NCBI RefSeq assembly: GCF_001758195.1
Contig: NZ_MASR01000001.1
Coordinates: forward strand, 1,426,001 to 1,490,000
Reading direction: 5' to 3'
Origin: Pseudohongiella acticola
GTDB taxonomy: Bacteria; Pseudomonadota; Gammaproteobacteria; Pseudomonadales; Pseudohongiellaceae
DNA length: 64,000 nt
Position numbers and translations under genes: made by a program. The number at the start of each line of letters is the position of its first letter. The first letter of the stretch is position 1. This document shows positions 7,946 through 15,211 of this stretch, piece by piece. The notes below the pieces were generated by a model. The model saw only the letters and a program-made list of their open reading frames with translations. It searched no databases and was not told where the DNA came from.

Positions 7946-8070
7946 GGTTTTACCCCGATTCTACGGAGATTTCAGAAAAGCCTGATTATAGGCAAACGTA
8001 GTGTTTAAGTCGAAGAGAAGAAAGTTCAGCCCCGAGTTCAATCTAGATGCCATGGAGCAGGTTCGACAGC
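7946..8070 (+). repeat. 125-bp direct repeat, copy 2
   Basis: Copy of 7089-7213 with two mismatches. The OrfA frame continues only to GTTCGACAGC, then switches to unrelated sequence, so this copy is a truncated IS3 5' end. Confidence 0.92.
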
Positions 8071-8239
8071 CTGATGTTCGCTATACCCCAGTCGCCTGCC
8101 AGACTAGCGTCGGTAGCAATCTGCTGTTCTCCTGTACTATCACGAGCCTCCGCTAATCGTACACGGATGAAGCTTTTCCTCCCTGCCAAACAAAAAAACA
8201 CTATACTCACCGCGAAAACAACGAAAAGCAGGCAACCCC

Positions 8240-9019
8240 ATGGGCAATAAAGCATTAACACGAGCACCTATAGCTGTATTCCTGGTCTTTGTTGCCCTGA
8301 TAGCCACATCTCCTCAAGCTCTCGCTCAGAGCCAAATCGTCAAGAAATCGAACTCTGACATTTGTCACCCACCGGAGAGTAGTTACTACGAGCGGACTCG
8401 AAACTACCGGCCCTTTGAGACCCTTCAGGCGTGCCTCGACAGTGGCGGGAGGCTCCCAGCTAACCTGAGTCGCTCAGCAGTCTCAAAGGTCTCCTCAGAG
8501 CCTCTACCACGCTCCACGACAAGATCTGCATCGAGTAGCGGCTATGACCGATCTCGGTTCGGCCAAGGGTGGGATGACGCTGACGGGGATTGCCAGGATA
8601 GTCGAGCAGAGGCATTGATTGCGACCTCTAACACTCAGGTGCGATTCGCGGACAGCCGGCGCTGCAGGGTCACAACAGGTCGTTGGGTATCCCCGTTTAC
8701 GGAAAATATCATTCAGAACTCATCAGAGATCGATATTGATCATGTTGTGCCACTGCGCTGGGCTTGGGACCGGGGTGCCGCTCAGTGGTCTCAGCAGGAA
8801 CGAGAGAATTTCGCCAACGACCCCGTAAACCTAATACCTGTGGAAGCGAGTCTCAATCGAAGCAAGGGTGCCCGAGGCCCTGATGAATGGCTGCCACCAT
8901 CAGGCCAGTGCAGCTATGTAGCAAGGTTTGTACGGATCGTAAGAGTCTATGGCCTGAATATGAAGGCGAGTGAAGAGCGCAGTATTCAGGCGCTTCTAGA
9001 TCGATGCCAGGACAATTAA
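8240..9019 (+). CDS. Secreted HNH-family (DUF1524-like) nuclease
   Basis: 259 aa. Signal peptide in the first 30 residues (hydrophobic IAVFLVFVALIATSP, cleavage near ALAQS). A low-complexity Ser/Arg linker (about 80-110) is followed by the nuclease domain with EIDIDHVVPL, RWAWDRGA, FANDPVNL and NRSKGARGPDEWLPP. This is the DHxxP/N...N pattern of DUF1524-type HNH nucleases. Related secreted proteins digest extracellular DNA; that role is inferred. The gene ends 45 nt before a hairpin/terminator module that is duplicated after the next gene (10564-10650). Confidence 0.85.
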   Translation: MGNKALTRAPIAVFLVFVALIATSPQALAQSQIVKKSNSDICHPPESSYYERTRNYRPFETLQACLDSGGRLPANLSRSAVSKVSSEPLPRSTTRSASSSGYDRSRFGQGWDDADGDCQDSRAEALIATSNTQVRFADSRRCRVTTGRWVSPFTENIIQNSSEIDIDHVVPLRWAWDRGAAQWSQQERENFANDPVNLIPVEASLNRSKGARGPDEWLPPSGQCSYVARFVRIVRVYGLNMKASEERSIQALLDRCQDN

Positions 9020-9063
9020 TCGGGCCGCGGCTACTGACGATGATGTAATCCAAAGCCACAAAT

Positions 9064-9155
9064 TAGTGAAAAACTAAGCACGACTGTAAATCGCCTGCTA
9101 TAACCACAGTATAGCCAGCAGGAAGCAGCAGGACCCCGCCCTTCGGGGCGGTTTT
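9064..9155 (+). repeat. 3' hairpin/terminator module, copy 1
   Basis: AGTGAAAAACTAAGC..., then a hairpin CCTGCTATA-N7-TATAGCCAGCAGG, then a GC-rich terminator. It matches 10564-10650 over almost the whole length (see that entry). Both copies follow genes read on the plus strand. Confidence 0.8.
9136..9155 (+). terminator. Rho-independent terminator with UUCG-type loop
   Basis: Stem CCGCCC (9136-9141) and GGGCGG (9146-9151) closed by TTCG, followed by TTTT. Ends the secreted HNH nuclease transcript. Confidence 0.85.
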
Positions 9156-9191
9156 AACGTTAGTGGCTCAGGCTCTCCACCCCCGATTGTT

Positions 9192-9271
9192 ATGCTTAGA
9201 ACCAGTGATGAACGCCTGATGATGATGGTGCCATATTTTGCCGCACCTATGATTCACTCCCCTTATACAAG
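9192..9271 (+). repeat. 80-bp dispersed repeat, copy C
   Basis: ATGCTTAGAACC ... CCTGATGATGATGGTGCC, ATATTTTGCC, CCTATGATTCACTCC, CCTTATACAAG. It lies 80 bp upstream of the next gene. Confidence 0.85.
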
Positions 9272-9353
9272 TGCCATCAACTGCCAACCCCAGTGACGCA
9301 AATTCCGATATAAACTATAAGATCAGCCCTTATATCAACATCGGAGGCGACTC

Positions 9354-10532
9354 ATGAAAACCCACATATTTACTCGCAAGGAGCTTTACGATCTGGTCTG
9401 GCAAACGCCAATGACGAAACTCTCAAAAGAAGTCGGGCTGTCAGATCAAGGTTTAGCAAAGCTTTGCAGACGAAGACATATTCCCATTCCCCCACGCGGA
9501 TACTGGGCCAAACACGCAGCAGGACAAAAGGTTACCCAGACACCGTTGCCGGAACTCGCAGATGATGTCGCACGCGACCCAATAGTGATAGAACAGGTTG
9601 ATAAAGCGCTGACGAAACCCAGGCCAGAGGTAGTAAAGGCTCTTGCTTCGACCCCTACACCCGATATCAGTGTACCTAGAAAGCTAGTAAAGCCGCACCC
9701 GGTAGTTAGCCGTTGGCGCGACGAACGAGAGGCGTCGATCCAGCGCAACAAACGGTGGCAAGCTCACCTTCCTGTGTCAATGCGCGACCATTCCCGGAAG
9801 CCCTTCACTAACCTTGAAATGAGGCGCCACCGTATATTGGACACTATATTCAAAGCTATTGAGAAGTGCGGGTACAAGGTCGGGCCAGGAAGCTATGACC
9901 AATCGTGGGAACTAACCTACGAAGGGATACCAGTGGAGTTCAACATCACTGAGCGGTACAAACAAGTAAAAATGCCGCTTACGAAGGAAGAGCTTGTCGA
10001 GCCTTGGAACAGAGGCAAAACCCACAAAATTGAGCGCCAATTCAGCGGCAGATTGATGCTCAATATAAAGACCTGGCTCCCCAGAGGCCTTGCGACTCGC
10101 TGGGCAGAGGAAAACGACGAGCATACCCTAGAAGAAGATGTTCCGGATATTGTGAGGATATTCAAGGCTGCCGGACCCTTGCTGGTAGAGCAAAAGCGGG
10201 AAAGAGAGGACCAACGCCGTCGAGATGACGAGGAGCGGAGCCGACGGCATCGAGAGGCACAGCGAATCAAAGCTGACGAGGAGTGCTGGGAGCGCTTCAT
10301 TGCTGCTTCCAACAGGAGCCAAGAGGCCGCCCGAGTGCGAGAGCTGATTCAAAGGATAGAGGAAATGGCGGCCACCCAAGACTCAACAATAGATGTCGAC
10401 GGCAAGGCGATAACGGAGTGGATACAGTGGGCGAAAGGCTGGGCAGTGCGACATGACCCGCTATCTGGGAACATAGTAGATTTTTTCGCAAGAATCTCTG
10501 AACCAAAGAATGGCAGCCCTTGGCTCATTTAG
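9354..10532 (+). CDS. Conserved hypothetical with N-terminal HTH-like domain
   Basis: 392 aa. Residues 5-60 (FTRKELYDLVWQTPMTKL, VGLSDQGLAKLCRRRHIPIPPRGYW) form a helix-turn-helix-like opening that I know as recurrent in uncharacterised proteins of proteobacterial islands. The middle (about 155-250) is a mixed domain with EGIPVEFNITERY. A strongly charged coiled coil (about 275-320, EKREREDQRRRDDEERSRR) precedes a short C-terminal domain. No catalytic motif recognised. GGAGG lies 7 nt before the ATG. It has its own terminator module, copied from, or copied to, the preceding gene. Confidence 0.75.
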   Translation: MKTHIFTRKELYDLVWQTPMTKLSKEVGLSDQGLAKLCRRRHIPIPPRGYWAKHAAGQKVTQTPLPELADDVARDPIVIEQVDKALTKPRPEVVKALASTPTPDISVPRKLVKPHPVVSRWRDEREASIQRNKRWQAHLPVSMRDHSRKPFTNLEMRRHRILDTIFKAIEKCGYKVGPGSYDQSWELTYEGIPVEFNITERYKQVKMPLTKEELVEPWNRGKTHKIERQFSGRLMLNIKTWLPRGLATRWAEENDEHTLEEDVPDIVRIFKAAGPLLVEQKREREDQRRRDDEERSRRHREAQRIKADEECWERFIAASNRSQEAARVRELIQRIEEMAATQDSTIDVDGKAITEWIQWAKGWAVRHDPLSGNIVDFFARISEPKNGSPWLI

Positions 10533-10563
10533 CTGTATTAGTTCAGATCAAAAATCTCAACTT

Positions 10564-10650
10564 ACTGAAAAACAAAGCGCGACTTAGAATCACCTGCTAT
10601 AAACATAGTATAACCAGCAGGAAGCTGCGGCCCACCCCTTTGGGCGGTTT
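10564..10650 (+). repeat. 3' hairpin/terminator module, copy 2
   Basis: ACTGAAAAACAAAGC..., hairpin CCTGCTATA ... TATAACCAGCAGG, then CCACCC-CTTT-GGGCGG-TTT. Homologous to 9064-9155; differences in the stems partly compensate each other, so the hairpins are conserved. Confidence 0.8.
10632..10650 (+). terminator. Likely rho-independent terminator
   Basis: CCACCC/GGGCGG stem (one A-C mismatch) with a CTTT loop and TTT tail, after the 392-aa protein gene. Confidence 0.7.
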
Positions 10651-11004
10651 GTTACAATATTGTCAAATGAATAATGAAACTTGTGATATGTTGCTCCCGG
10701 AAACGCATAGGATCTGTGATGCCAAGTCCGCTCCGTACTATTGCATGCATGCTCGATAATGTAGCTTCTGACAAAAGATCATCCGATTGAGACTTCCAAT
10801 GCGCCCACTCCCAGATAATAGTTAAGCCCAGTGATCTTCCCTGTTGTTGACATGAAACTATATCTCAATTCTAACTAAGATCTAGCTCGATATTTTTTTA
10901 CAAACTGTGTTATTTGCAATTCGCCTCGGCGAATTGCGCAGTCCTGTGGGCGACCCAAACTCGAATTTTTTCGTCGAGCCAGGGATTCACATTGGCCTTG
11001 TATC
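10651..11004. other. Intergenic region, no confirmed gene
   Basis: A 63-codon open frame without a start runs on the minus strand at about 10665-10860 (contains LTIIWEWAHWKSQ and HAIVRSGLG). I recognise no family and it may be a gene scrap or chance. A near-perfect palindrome with arms GCAATTCGCC (10916-10925) and GGCGAATTGC (10928-10937) lies downstream of the tRNA terminator; it lacks a T-run in either direction. Confidence 0.4.
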
Positions 11005-11028
11005 AAAAAAAGTCCGCACAAAGCGGAC
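11005..11028 (-). terminator. Rho-independent terminator of tRNA-Arg
   Basis: On the minus strand GTCCGC-TTTGT-GCGGAC followed by seven T, starting 10 nt after the CCA end of the tRNA. Confidence 0.92.
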
Positions 11029-11037
11029 CATTTTAAA

Positions 11038-11114
11038 TGGCGCACCCGGAGAGATTCGAACTCCCGACCAAGTGGTTCGAAGCCACCTACTCTATCCAGC
11101 TGAGCTACGGGTGC
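11038..11114 (-). tRNA. tRNA-Arg (anticodon TCG)
   Basis: 77 nt including an encoded CCA. Acceptor arms GCACCCG/CGGGTGC, D arm AGCTCAGCTGGATAGAGT, anticodon loop CTTCGAA giving TCG (decodes CGA), T arm with GTTCGAATC. A -10 box TATAAT (complement of 11126-11131) lies 11 nt upstream of the 5' end, and a terminator follows. Its 3' end points towards the element-rich region at lower coordinates, so it is a possible integration site. No second copy of its 3' end is seen in the window. Confidence 0.97.
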
Positions 11115-11648
11115 GTAAAGACATCATTATATAGTGATCAGTGGCATAGATCACCCGTCTGCGGGCAGATTATCAGTCTTCTTCTCGATAGAAGCCTGAT
11201 ACCGTTCCTGCCTTGCAGGATCAGTTGAGCCTGGCGCGAGGGCTCAGCGTGAAATACCATAACACCGGAGTAGAAGCCGGCCAATTGATATGAAACATAC
11301 GGACACTCGCTTGCCGGCGAAAGAGAGCGGCGCTCGCAAGAAAGAGGACACCTCAGTGAAACTGCGGAGAATAGTGGGCACGGCCATCTCTGACCAAAGA
11401 GCGTGAAAAACTGTCTTTCTAACGTAGCTAAATATGGCTTCAAGGATACAACGCGCAATAGTAGACGAAGCGCTCATATCCGAGTGAATAACATCTTACT
11501 AGGGGCGTTCATCCGCCAGCATTACTACATTTTCTGGTTACCGTGCTTGCTACAGGCACCGAACTTCAATATAATTCTATAATAAACTGATTTATTTAGC
11601 TATAATCGCCAGAAATATTATTCTGGTTACCAATAAAAGAGGCTAAGC
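11115..11648. other. Intergenic region: tRNA promoter and methylase promoter
   Basis: No credible gene. The left edge is the tRNA-Arg promoter. The right end carries a TATAAT at 11601-11606 and an inverted repeat at 11609-11626 before the methyltransferase gene, plus an extra TTCTGGTTACC at 11531-11541. Confidence 0.55.
11601..11631 (+). promoter_or_regulatory. Promoter -10 with CCAGAA-N6-TTCTGG operator candidate
   Basis: TATAAT (11601-11606) is followed by the perfect inverted repeat CCAGAA (11609-11614) and TTCTGG (11621-11626), centred about 30 nt before the methylase ATG. TTCTGGTTACC occurs again at 11531-11541. The position at the transcription start suits a repressor or autoregulation, but no controller gene is seen nearby. 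Confidence 0.45.
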
Positions 11649-12974
11649 ATGGCTACTGGCATCACCAAACGTGAGCAGCACTCAAAGGACGCGATTTCCG
11701 CCGCTGATTTCTATCAGGAACCTATTGCCTTGCCGTCGAAAGGTGATGAGGTCACGCTCAGCTATCCTAACAAGGCCGACCGAGCAGACATAATCACGCC
11801 GACTGCGCGTCGGTTTCTGCTATTAAGCGGCACGGACACGACAGAAGTTAGTAAAATCCCAGAGAACGCCTTCATTCTTGACGATAACTTCTTTGTTCTC
11901 AATGAATTGATACGTGAAAATGTAAAAGTAAACCTGTTTTACCTTGACCCCCCATATGGCACAGGTTTTGACTTCCATTCTCGAGATCTTGAGCATGCGT
12001 ATAAGGATAGCATGGGGCCAGCTGCCTACATTGAATTCATGCGACGTCGCCTAATCCTCATGCGCGAAACAATGGCAGACGATGGCTCGATATATGTCCA
12101 TATTGGTCATCAGATGCTTGGTCACTTGAAAGTCGTGATGGACGAAGTATTCGGCTCTGCTAACTTCCGTAACCTCATCACTCGGAGGAAGTGCAGTAGC
12201 AAGAATTTTACTAGCAAACAGTACGCTAACATACATGATTACATTCTCTTTTATTCCAAGTCAAAATCTTATAAGTGGAACAAACCGGGCATTGAACCGG
12301 AGAAAGAATGGATCGAGAAAGAATATCCAAAATTTGATAGCCTTGGGCGACGATACAAGCTCGTCCCTGTTCATGCACCAGGCACTCGTAATGGTGAGAC
12401 TGGACAGCCATGGCGCGGAGTCATGCCGCCGTCAGGGAAACACTGGCAATATACACCTACCAAGCTTGACGAATTTGATCGACAAGGTGATATCCACTGG
12501 TCTAGCAATGGGAATCCGCGCCGCAAAGTCTATTGGACAAAAGGAAAAAAAACATCGCTAACTGATTACTGGGATCAGTATCGCGACGCATATCACCAAA
12601 GCATCAAGATCACTGGCTACCCGACTGAGAAAAACCTAGAAATGATTAAAATGATCGTCGGGGCCAGCTCTGATGCAGGTGACATCGTAGTCGACCCGTT
12701 CTGTGGCTCAGGGACAACGCTTCACGCTGCAAGAGACTTGGAACGACGATATCTAGGTATCGATGCCTCATTCAGCGCGGCCAAGGCAACTATACACCGC
12801 ATGCGACACGGCTTGAAACCGATGGGAGACTATGTAAACGGGACCGCAAAGAAAGCCGGTAATCAACCTCTACTCTTAGAGAGTGAACCCGAGGGGCCAC
12901 TTTGTAGTTTTATAGTCGATAGTCAACTGATTGAGGCGTATCCGAATGAAGTCCGTGATATTTCCAAGATTTAG
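11649..12974 (+). CDS. DNA methyltransferase, beta class (probably N6-adenine)
   Basis: 441 aa. The catalytic motif IV DPPYGTG is N-terminal (residues 100-106). The AdoMet motif I DPFCGSGTT lies near residue 350, with ARDLERRYLGID after it. This order (IV before I) is the beta class, as in type III Mod and many type II enzymes. DPPY rather than SPPW favours N6-adenine. Target recognition should lie between (about 170-320). AGAGG lies 7 nt before the ATG. The gene converges on the next one with overlapping stop codons, suggesting a restriction-modification pair. It is probably the protective methylase of a type II system. Specificity unknown. Confidence 0.9.
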   Translation: MATGITKREQHSKDAISAADFYQEPIALPSKGDEVTLSYPNKADRADIITPTARRFLLLSGTDTTEVSKIPENAFILDDNFFVLNELIRENVKVNLFYLDPPYGTGFDFHSRDLEHAYKDSMGPAAYIEFMRRRLILMRETMADDGSIYVHIGHQMLGHLKVVMDEVFGSANFRNLITRRKCSSKNFTSKQYANIHDYILFYSKSKSYKWNKPGIEPEKEWIEKEYPKFDSLGRRYKLVPVHAPGTRNGETGQPWRGVMPPSGKHWQYTPTKLDEFDRQGDIHWSSNGNPRRKVYWTKGKKTSLTDYWDQYRDAYHQSIKITGYPTEKNLEMIKMIVGASSDAGDIVVDPFCGSGTTLHAARDLERRYLGIDASFSAAKATIHRMRHGLKPMGDYVNGTAKKAGNQPLLLESEPEGPLCSFIVDSQLIEAYPNEVRDISKI

Positions 12975-13858
12975 CCTTCCAACCATTCTGGAGTTATCCT
13001 CGCTGCGGCCAATTTCATCGTGACTACGCGTACTCGTCCGTCCCATTGGCCATCCAGCACACATGACTCTTCCCAGGTATCCCCATGTATGAGGCCAGGC
13101 CCGTCTGACAAGAAAATCAATTTGAGACGAGTCGACGTAAATTCGTCAAAAGCTTTAGCTTTTTCGACTTTATTCGAGTTGCCGCCAGTCCGGTCGTCAG
13201 ACTGCGCACCGCCTCGCGTGGAGTCGTAGCGAGCAAATCCAACGGCTAATACCTCCTGGTCGCTATAGCGACGGATTACAAAGTCACATGGATAAGAGCC
13301 GTCAAAGTCGGGATAGAGTTGTGACAGCTCGATATCACGCCCGGCACCACGTGGACCTTCGATAGAATACTGATCTTTAAAATGATCTTCGAACCAGTCA
13401 AAAAATGTCTCTGTGAGCTGATAACCGAGCTGTCCCCGCATGTCGTATTCCCCAATCAGTGCTGCCAATGCATACTTATACTCTGTTGACAGGCCTGAGA
13501 ATTGAGCTTTTAGCTTCGAGATCGGCTTGAACGTGTTTCCATAATTTTGGATAAGGGACTTAGTGCTAATTTTCCTGATTTTTTTAGTAGTCTCGGTGTC
13601 GAGTACAGGAGAAACGCAGCGGCGATACATCTTTAGAAGTGCCATACGCTGATCCGCATCTCGATCCGTTGATCGGATTTTTTCCAATACATCTGCGCTC
13701 GATTCGGACTCATTGATGATTTCGCAAAACAAATCAATAGCATTACCGTACTTCTTGATCAGGATTTCCAGCACTTCGGGGAACCGAATCGTGCTGTCTA
13801 TCGGTGTAATGATTCTACTTACATCAGTAATGGTCCGAAGAAAATTATCGCCACTCAA
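12971..13858 (-). CDS. Putative restriction endonuclease partner of the methylase
   Basis: 295 aa, not confidently recognised. The region around residues 165-225 has GPRGAGRDIELSQLYPDF, CDFVIRR, EVLAVGFARYDS and RGGAQSDDRTGG. An acidic residue before beta strands and an Arg/Asp-rich loop of this kind occur in several type II endonucleases. A clean D...ExK site is not visible. The C-terminus has KLIFLSDGPGL. The role is inferred mainly from the convergent layout with overlapping stop codons with the DNA methyltransferase. The apparent start is TTG at 13858 with GAGAGG 6 nt upstream; 40 bp separate it from the divergent glycosylase gene. Confidence 0.55.
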   Translation of the reverse strand: MSGDNFLRTITDVSRIITPIDSTIRFPEVLEILIKKYGNAIDLFCEIINESESSADVLEKIRSTDRDADQRMALLKMYRRCVSPVLDTETTKKIRKISTKSLIQNYGNTFKPISKLKAQFSGLSTEYKYALAALIGEYDMRGQLGYQLTETFFDWFEDHFKDQYSIEGPRGAGRDIELSQLYPDFDGSYPCDFVIRRYSDQEVLAVGFARYDSTRGGAQSDDRTGGNSNKVEKAKAFDEFTSTRLKLIFLSDGPGLIHGDTWEESCVLDGQWDGRVRVVTMKLAAARITPEWLEG

Positions 13859-13898
13859 GGTGCAACCTCTCTATTCTTATTTGTTTTTGTAAAAAGTA

Positions 13899-14516
13899 AT
13901 GCGTATCAACTATCTAGGAGAAATACCATTGAGCCAGCTACAGCATCTGATAGGCGCGTACCCACAACTCTCTGACCTGTTTCAGAAACTTTCTCCACTA
14001 GAACCCCTAAAGCCCCAGTCGCTGCCCATAGCGGAAGCTGTTACTAAAATTGTGGTGGGGCAGATGCTATCACGCGCTGCGGCCAATACGATATACTTTC
14101 GCATTCAAGCACGCTGCGCAGACCATAAGCTGGTAGGAAGCTGGAAACTAACCGAAGCGGATTTGATTAGCTGCGGTTTATCTCGCCGTAAAGCCCGAAC
14201 GATCCGAGAATTTTCCGCCTGTTACGAAAGCGACCCTGGCAGCATCGAAGCATGGCGCAGACTCGATTATCAGGAACTTAGGCTAGCAGTATCAGAGCAT
14301 TGGGGGTTGTCCCAATGGTCCGCAGACATGCTAGCAATTTTCTACTTCGCGATGCCTGATGTTTTCCCTGAAAGCGATGGCTCAATTATCCGTGCTCGCA
14401 AAATTCTTGAAGAACGTTTTTTGCCAGCGAAATTAGAGCCAGACCGAAGTCGCCCGTTCCGAAGCTATCTTGCTCGTTACATGTGGGCGCTCCTGGATGA
14501 AGGAGTTCTAAGTTAA
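13899..14516 (+). CDS. AlkA-like HhH-GPD DNA glycosylase
   Basis: 205 aa. Helix-hairpin-helix glycosylase fold: KIVVGQMLSRAAANTI (about 50-65) and CGLSRRKARTI (92-102) match the helices before the hairpin. WGLSQWSADMLAI (135-147) occupies the place of AlkA's GVGPWTANMLAI. DVFPESDGSIIRA (154-166) carries the expected catalytic Asp at 160. AlkA-type enzymes excise alkylated bases (3-methyladenine and others). It is shorter than E. coli AlkA because it lacks the N-terminal domain. It sits divergently next to the putative endonuclease and may belong to the restriction-modification cassette. Substrate unknown. Confidence 0.8.
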   Translation: MRINYLGEIPLSQLQHLIGAYPQLSDLFQKLSPLEPLKPQSLPIAEAVTKIVVGQMLSRAAANTIYFRIQARCADHKLVGSWKLTEADLISCGLSRRKARTIREFSACYESDPGSIEAWRRLDYQELRLAVSEHWGLSQWSADMLAIFYFAMPDVFPESDGSIIRARKILEERFLPAKLEPDRSRPFRSYLARYMWALLDEGVLS

Positions 14517-15211
14517 ATTAGGAAAATAAGAATTAGTGATGGCACGCCACCAAAAGCTGCGAGATGCCATTACATAATGGTATAGGCGATTAGCTCTCGG
14601 GGGGATGCGGTGTTTTATCGACTGCATTGCAGCCAGGAACCTACCTAGCATGTTGAATTTTGGATTAGAGTTAACTTAGTACTTGCTTTGTAATAAATCT
14701 GGCGCTTACCTCAGCCCTTCCGCTCTTAAAAGCCCTATGACGCATGCCCTGCTCCATTGATAGCGATCCTTAATTAGTAATGCGCATCATTATCATTAAT
14801 TTGGACTATAGGCTTCCTGCTTGTTTCTAACAACCTTAAGTCTTATCATCAGAGTTGGGAATAATGTCACAATGGGTATTCACACTGGCCCTCCACGAGA
14901 CAATCAAAAAAAATATAGCCTTACAAATCAAACAGATAAAATGCGGCGTCGAGGTTCAAGTCCTCTCCTGGGCACCATTAGCTTCTATAGAAATTCTAAT
15001 AGATTACCCTCCGCCCCTCTACATATAGGAATTGTTTAGGCTCAAATCCATCGAAAGACCTCATTGCTTCTACTTGCCCCTCAATTTCAGGCTTAAACCA
15101 AATCACCCCAACACCAAAAATTTACACTCTCTTCAGATTTAGACCTGCTCAAAATACCGCCACTCTATTAACGACCCCTGCTCCAGAATCAACCTCCAGC
15201 AGTATTGAAAT
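14517..15211. other. Intergenic region with tRNA scar and reading-frame scraps
   Basis: No intact gene. Contents: AT-rich DNA to 14940, a tRNA-Leu-like 3' end at about 14948-14977, and a 40-codon minus-strand open stretch (stop TAG at 14996-14998; it reads VIWFKPEIEGQVEAMRSF then FLYVEGRRVIY) that looks like the decayed tail of a coding sequence. The latter could be a former gene downstream of the DUF262 gene. Confidence 0.4.
14948..14977 (+). other. tRNA 3'-end fragment, candidate att scar (tRNA-Leu-like)
   Basis: GTCGAGGTTCAAGTCC then TCTCCTGGGCACCA: a T-arm (GAGG-TTCAAGT-CCTC), a 7-nt acceptor strand CCTGGGC and ACCA, with no matching 5' half upstream. The preceding GCGGC is compatible with the end of a long variable arm, as in tRNA-Leu beginning GCCCAGG. 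Such 30-nt scraps are left by tRNA-targeting integrases. The partner site is not in the window. Confidence 0.6.

Noticed and set aside
8043-8267. 74-codon minus-strand frame with a hydrophobic start
   Set aside because: It lies over the IS-derived repeat and the signal peptide region of the opposite gene, with no motif.
10916-10937. GCAATTCGCC/GGCGAATTGC palindrome as a terminator
   Set aside because: No T-run on either strand and the tRNA already has a clear terminator; kept only as a note in the intergenic entry.
11138-11477. Minus-strand frames upstream of the tRNA
   Set aside because: Overlap the tRNA promoter, and residue content looks random.
14774-14800. Fur-box-like AATGCGCATCATTATCATT
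   Set aside because: No gene follows within a reasonable distance and the match is one-sided.
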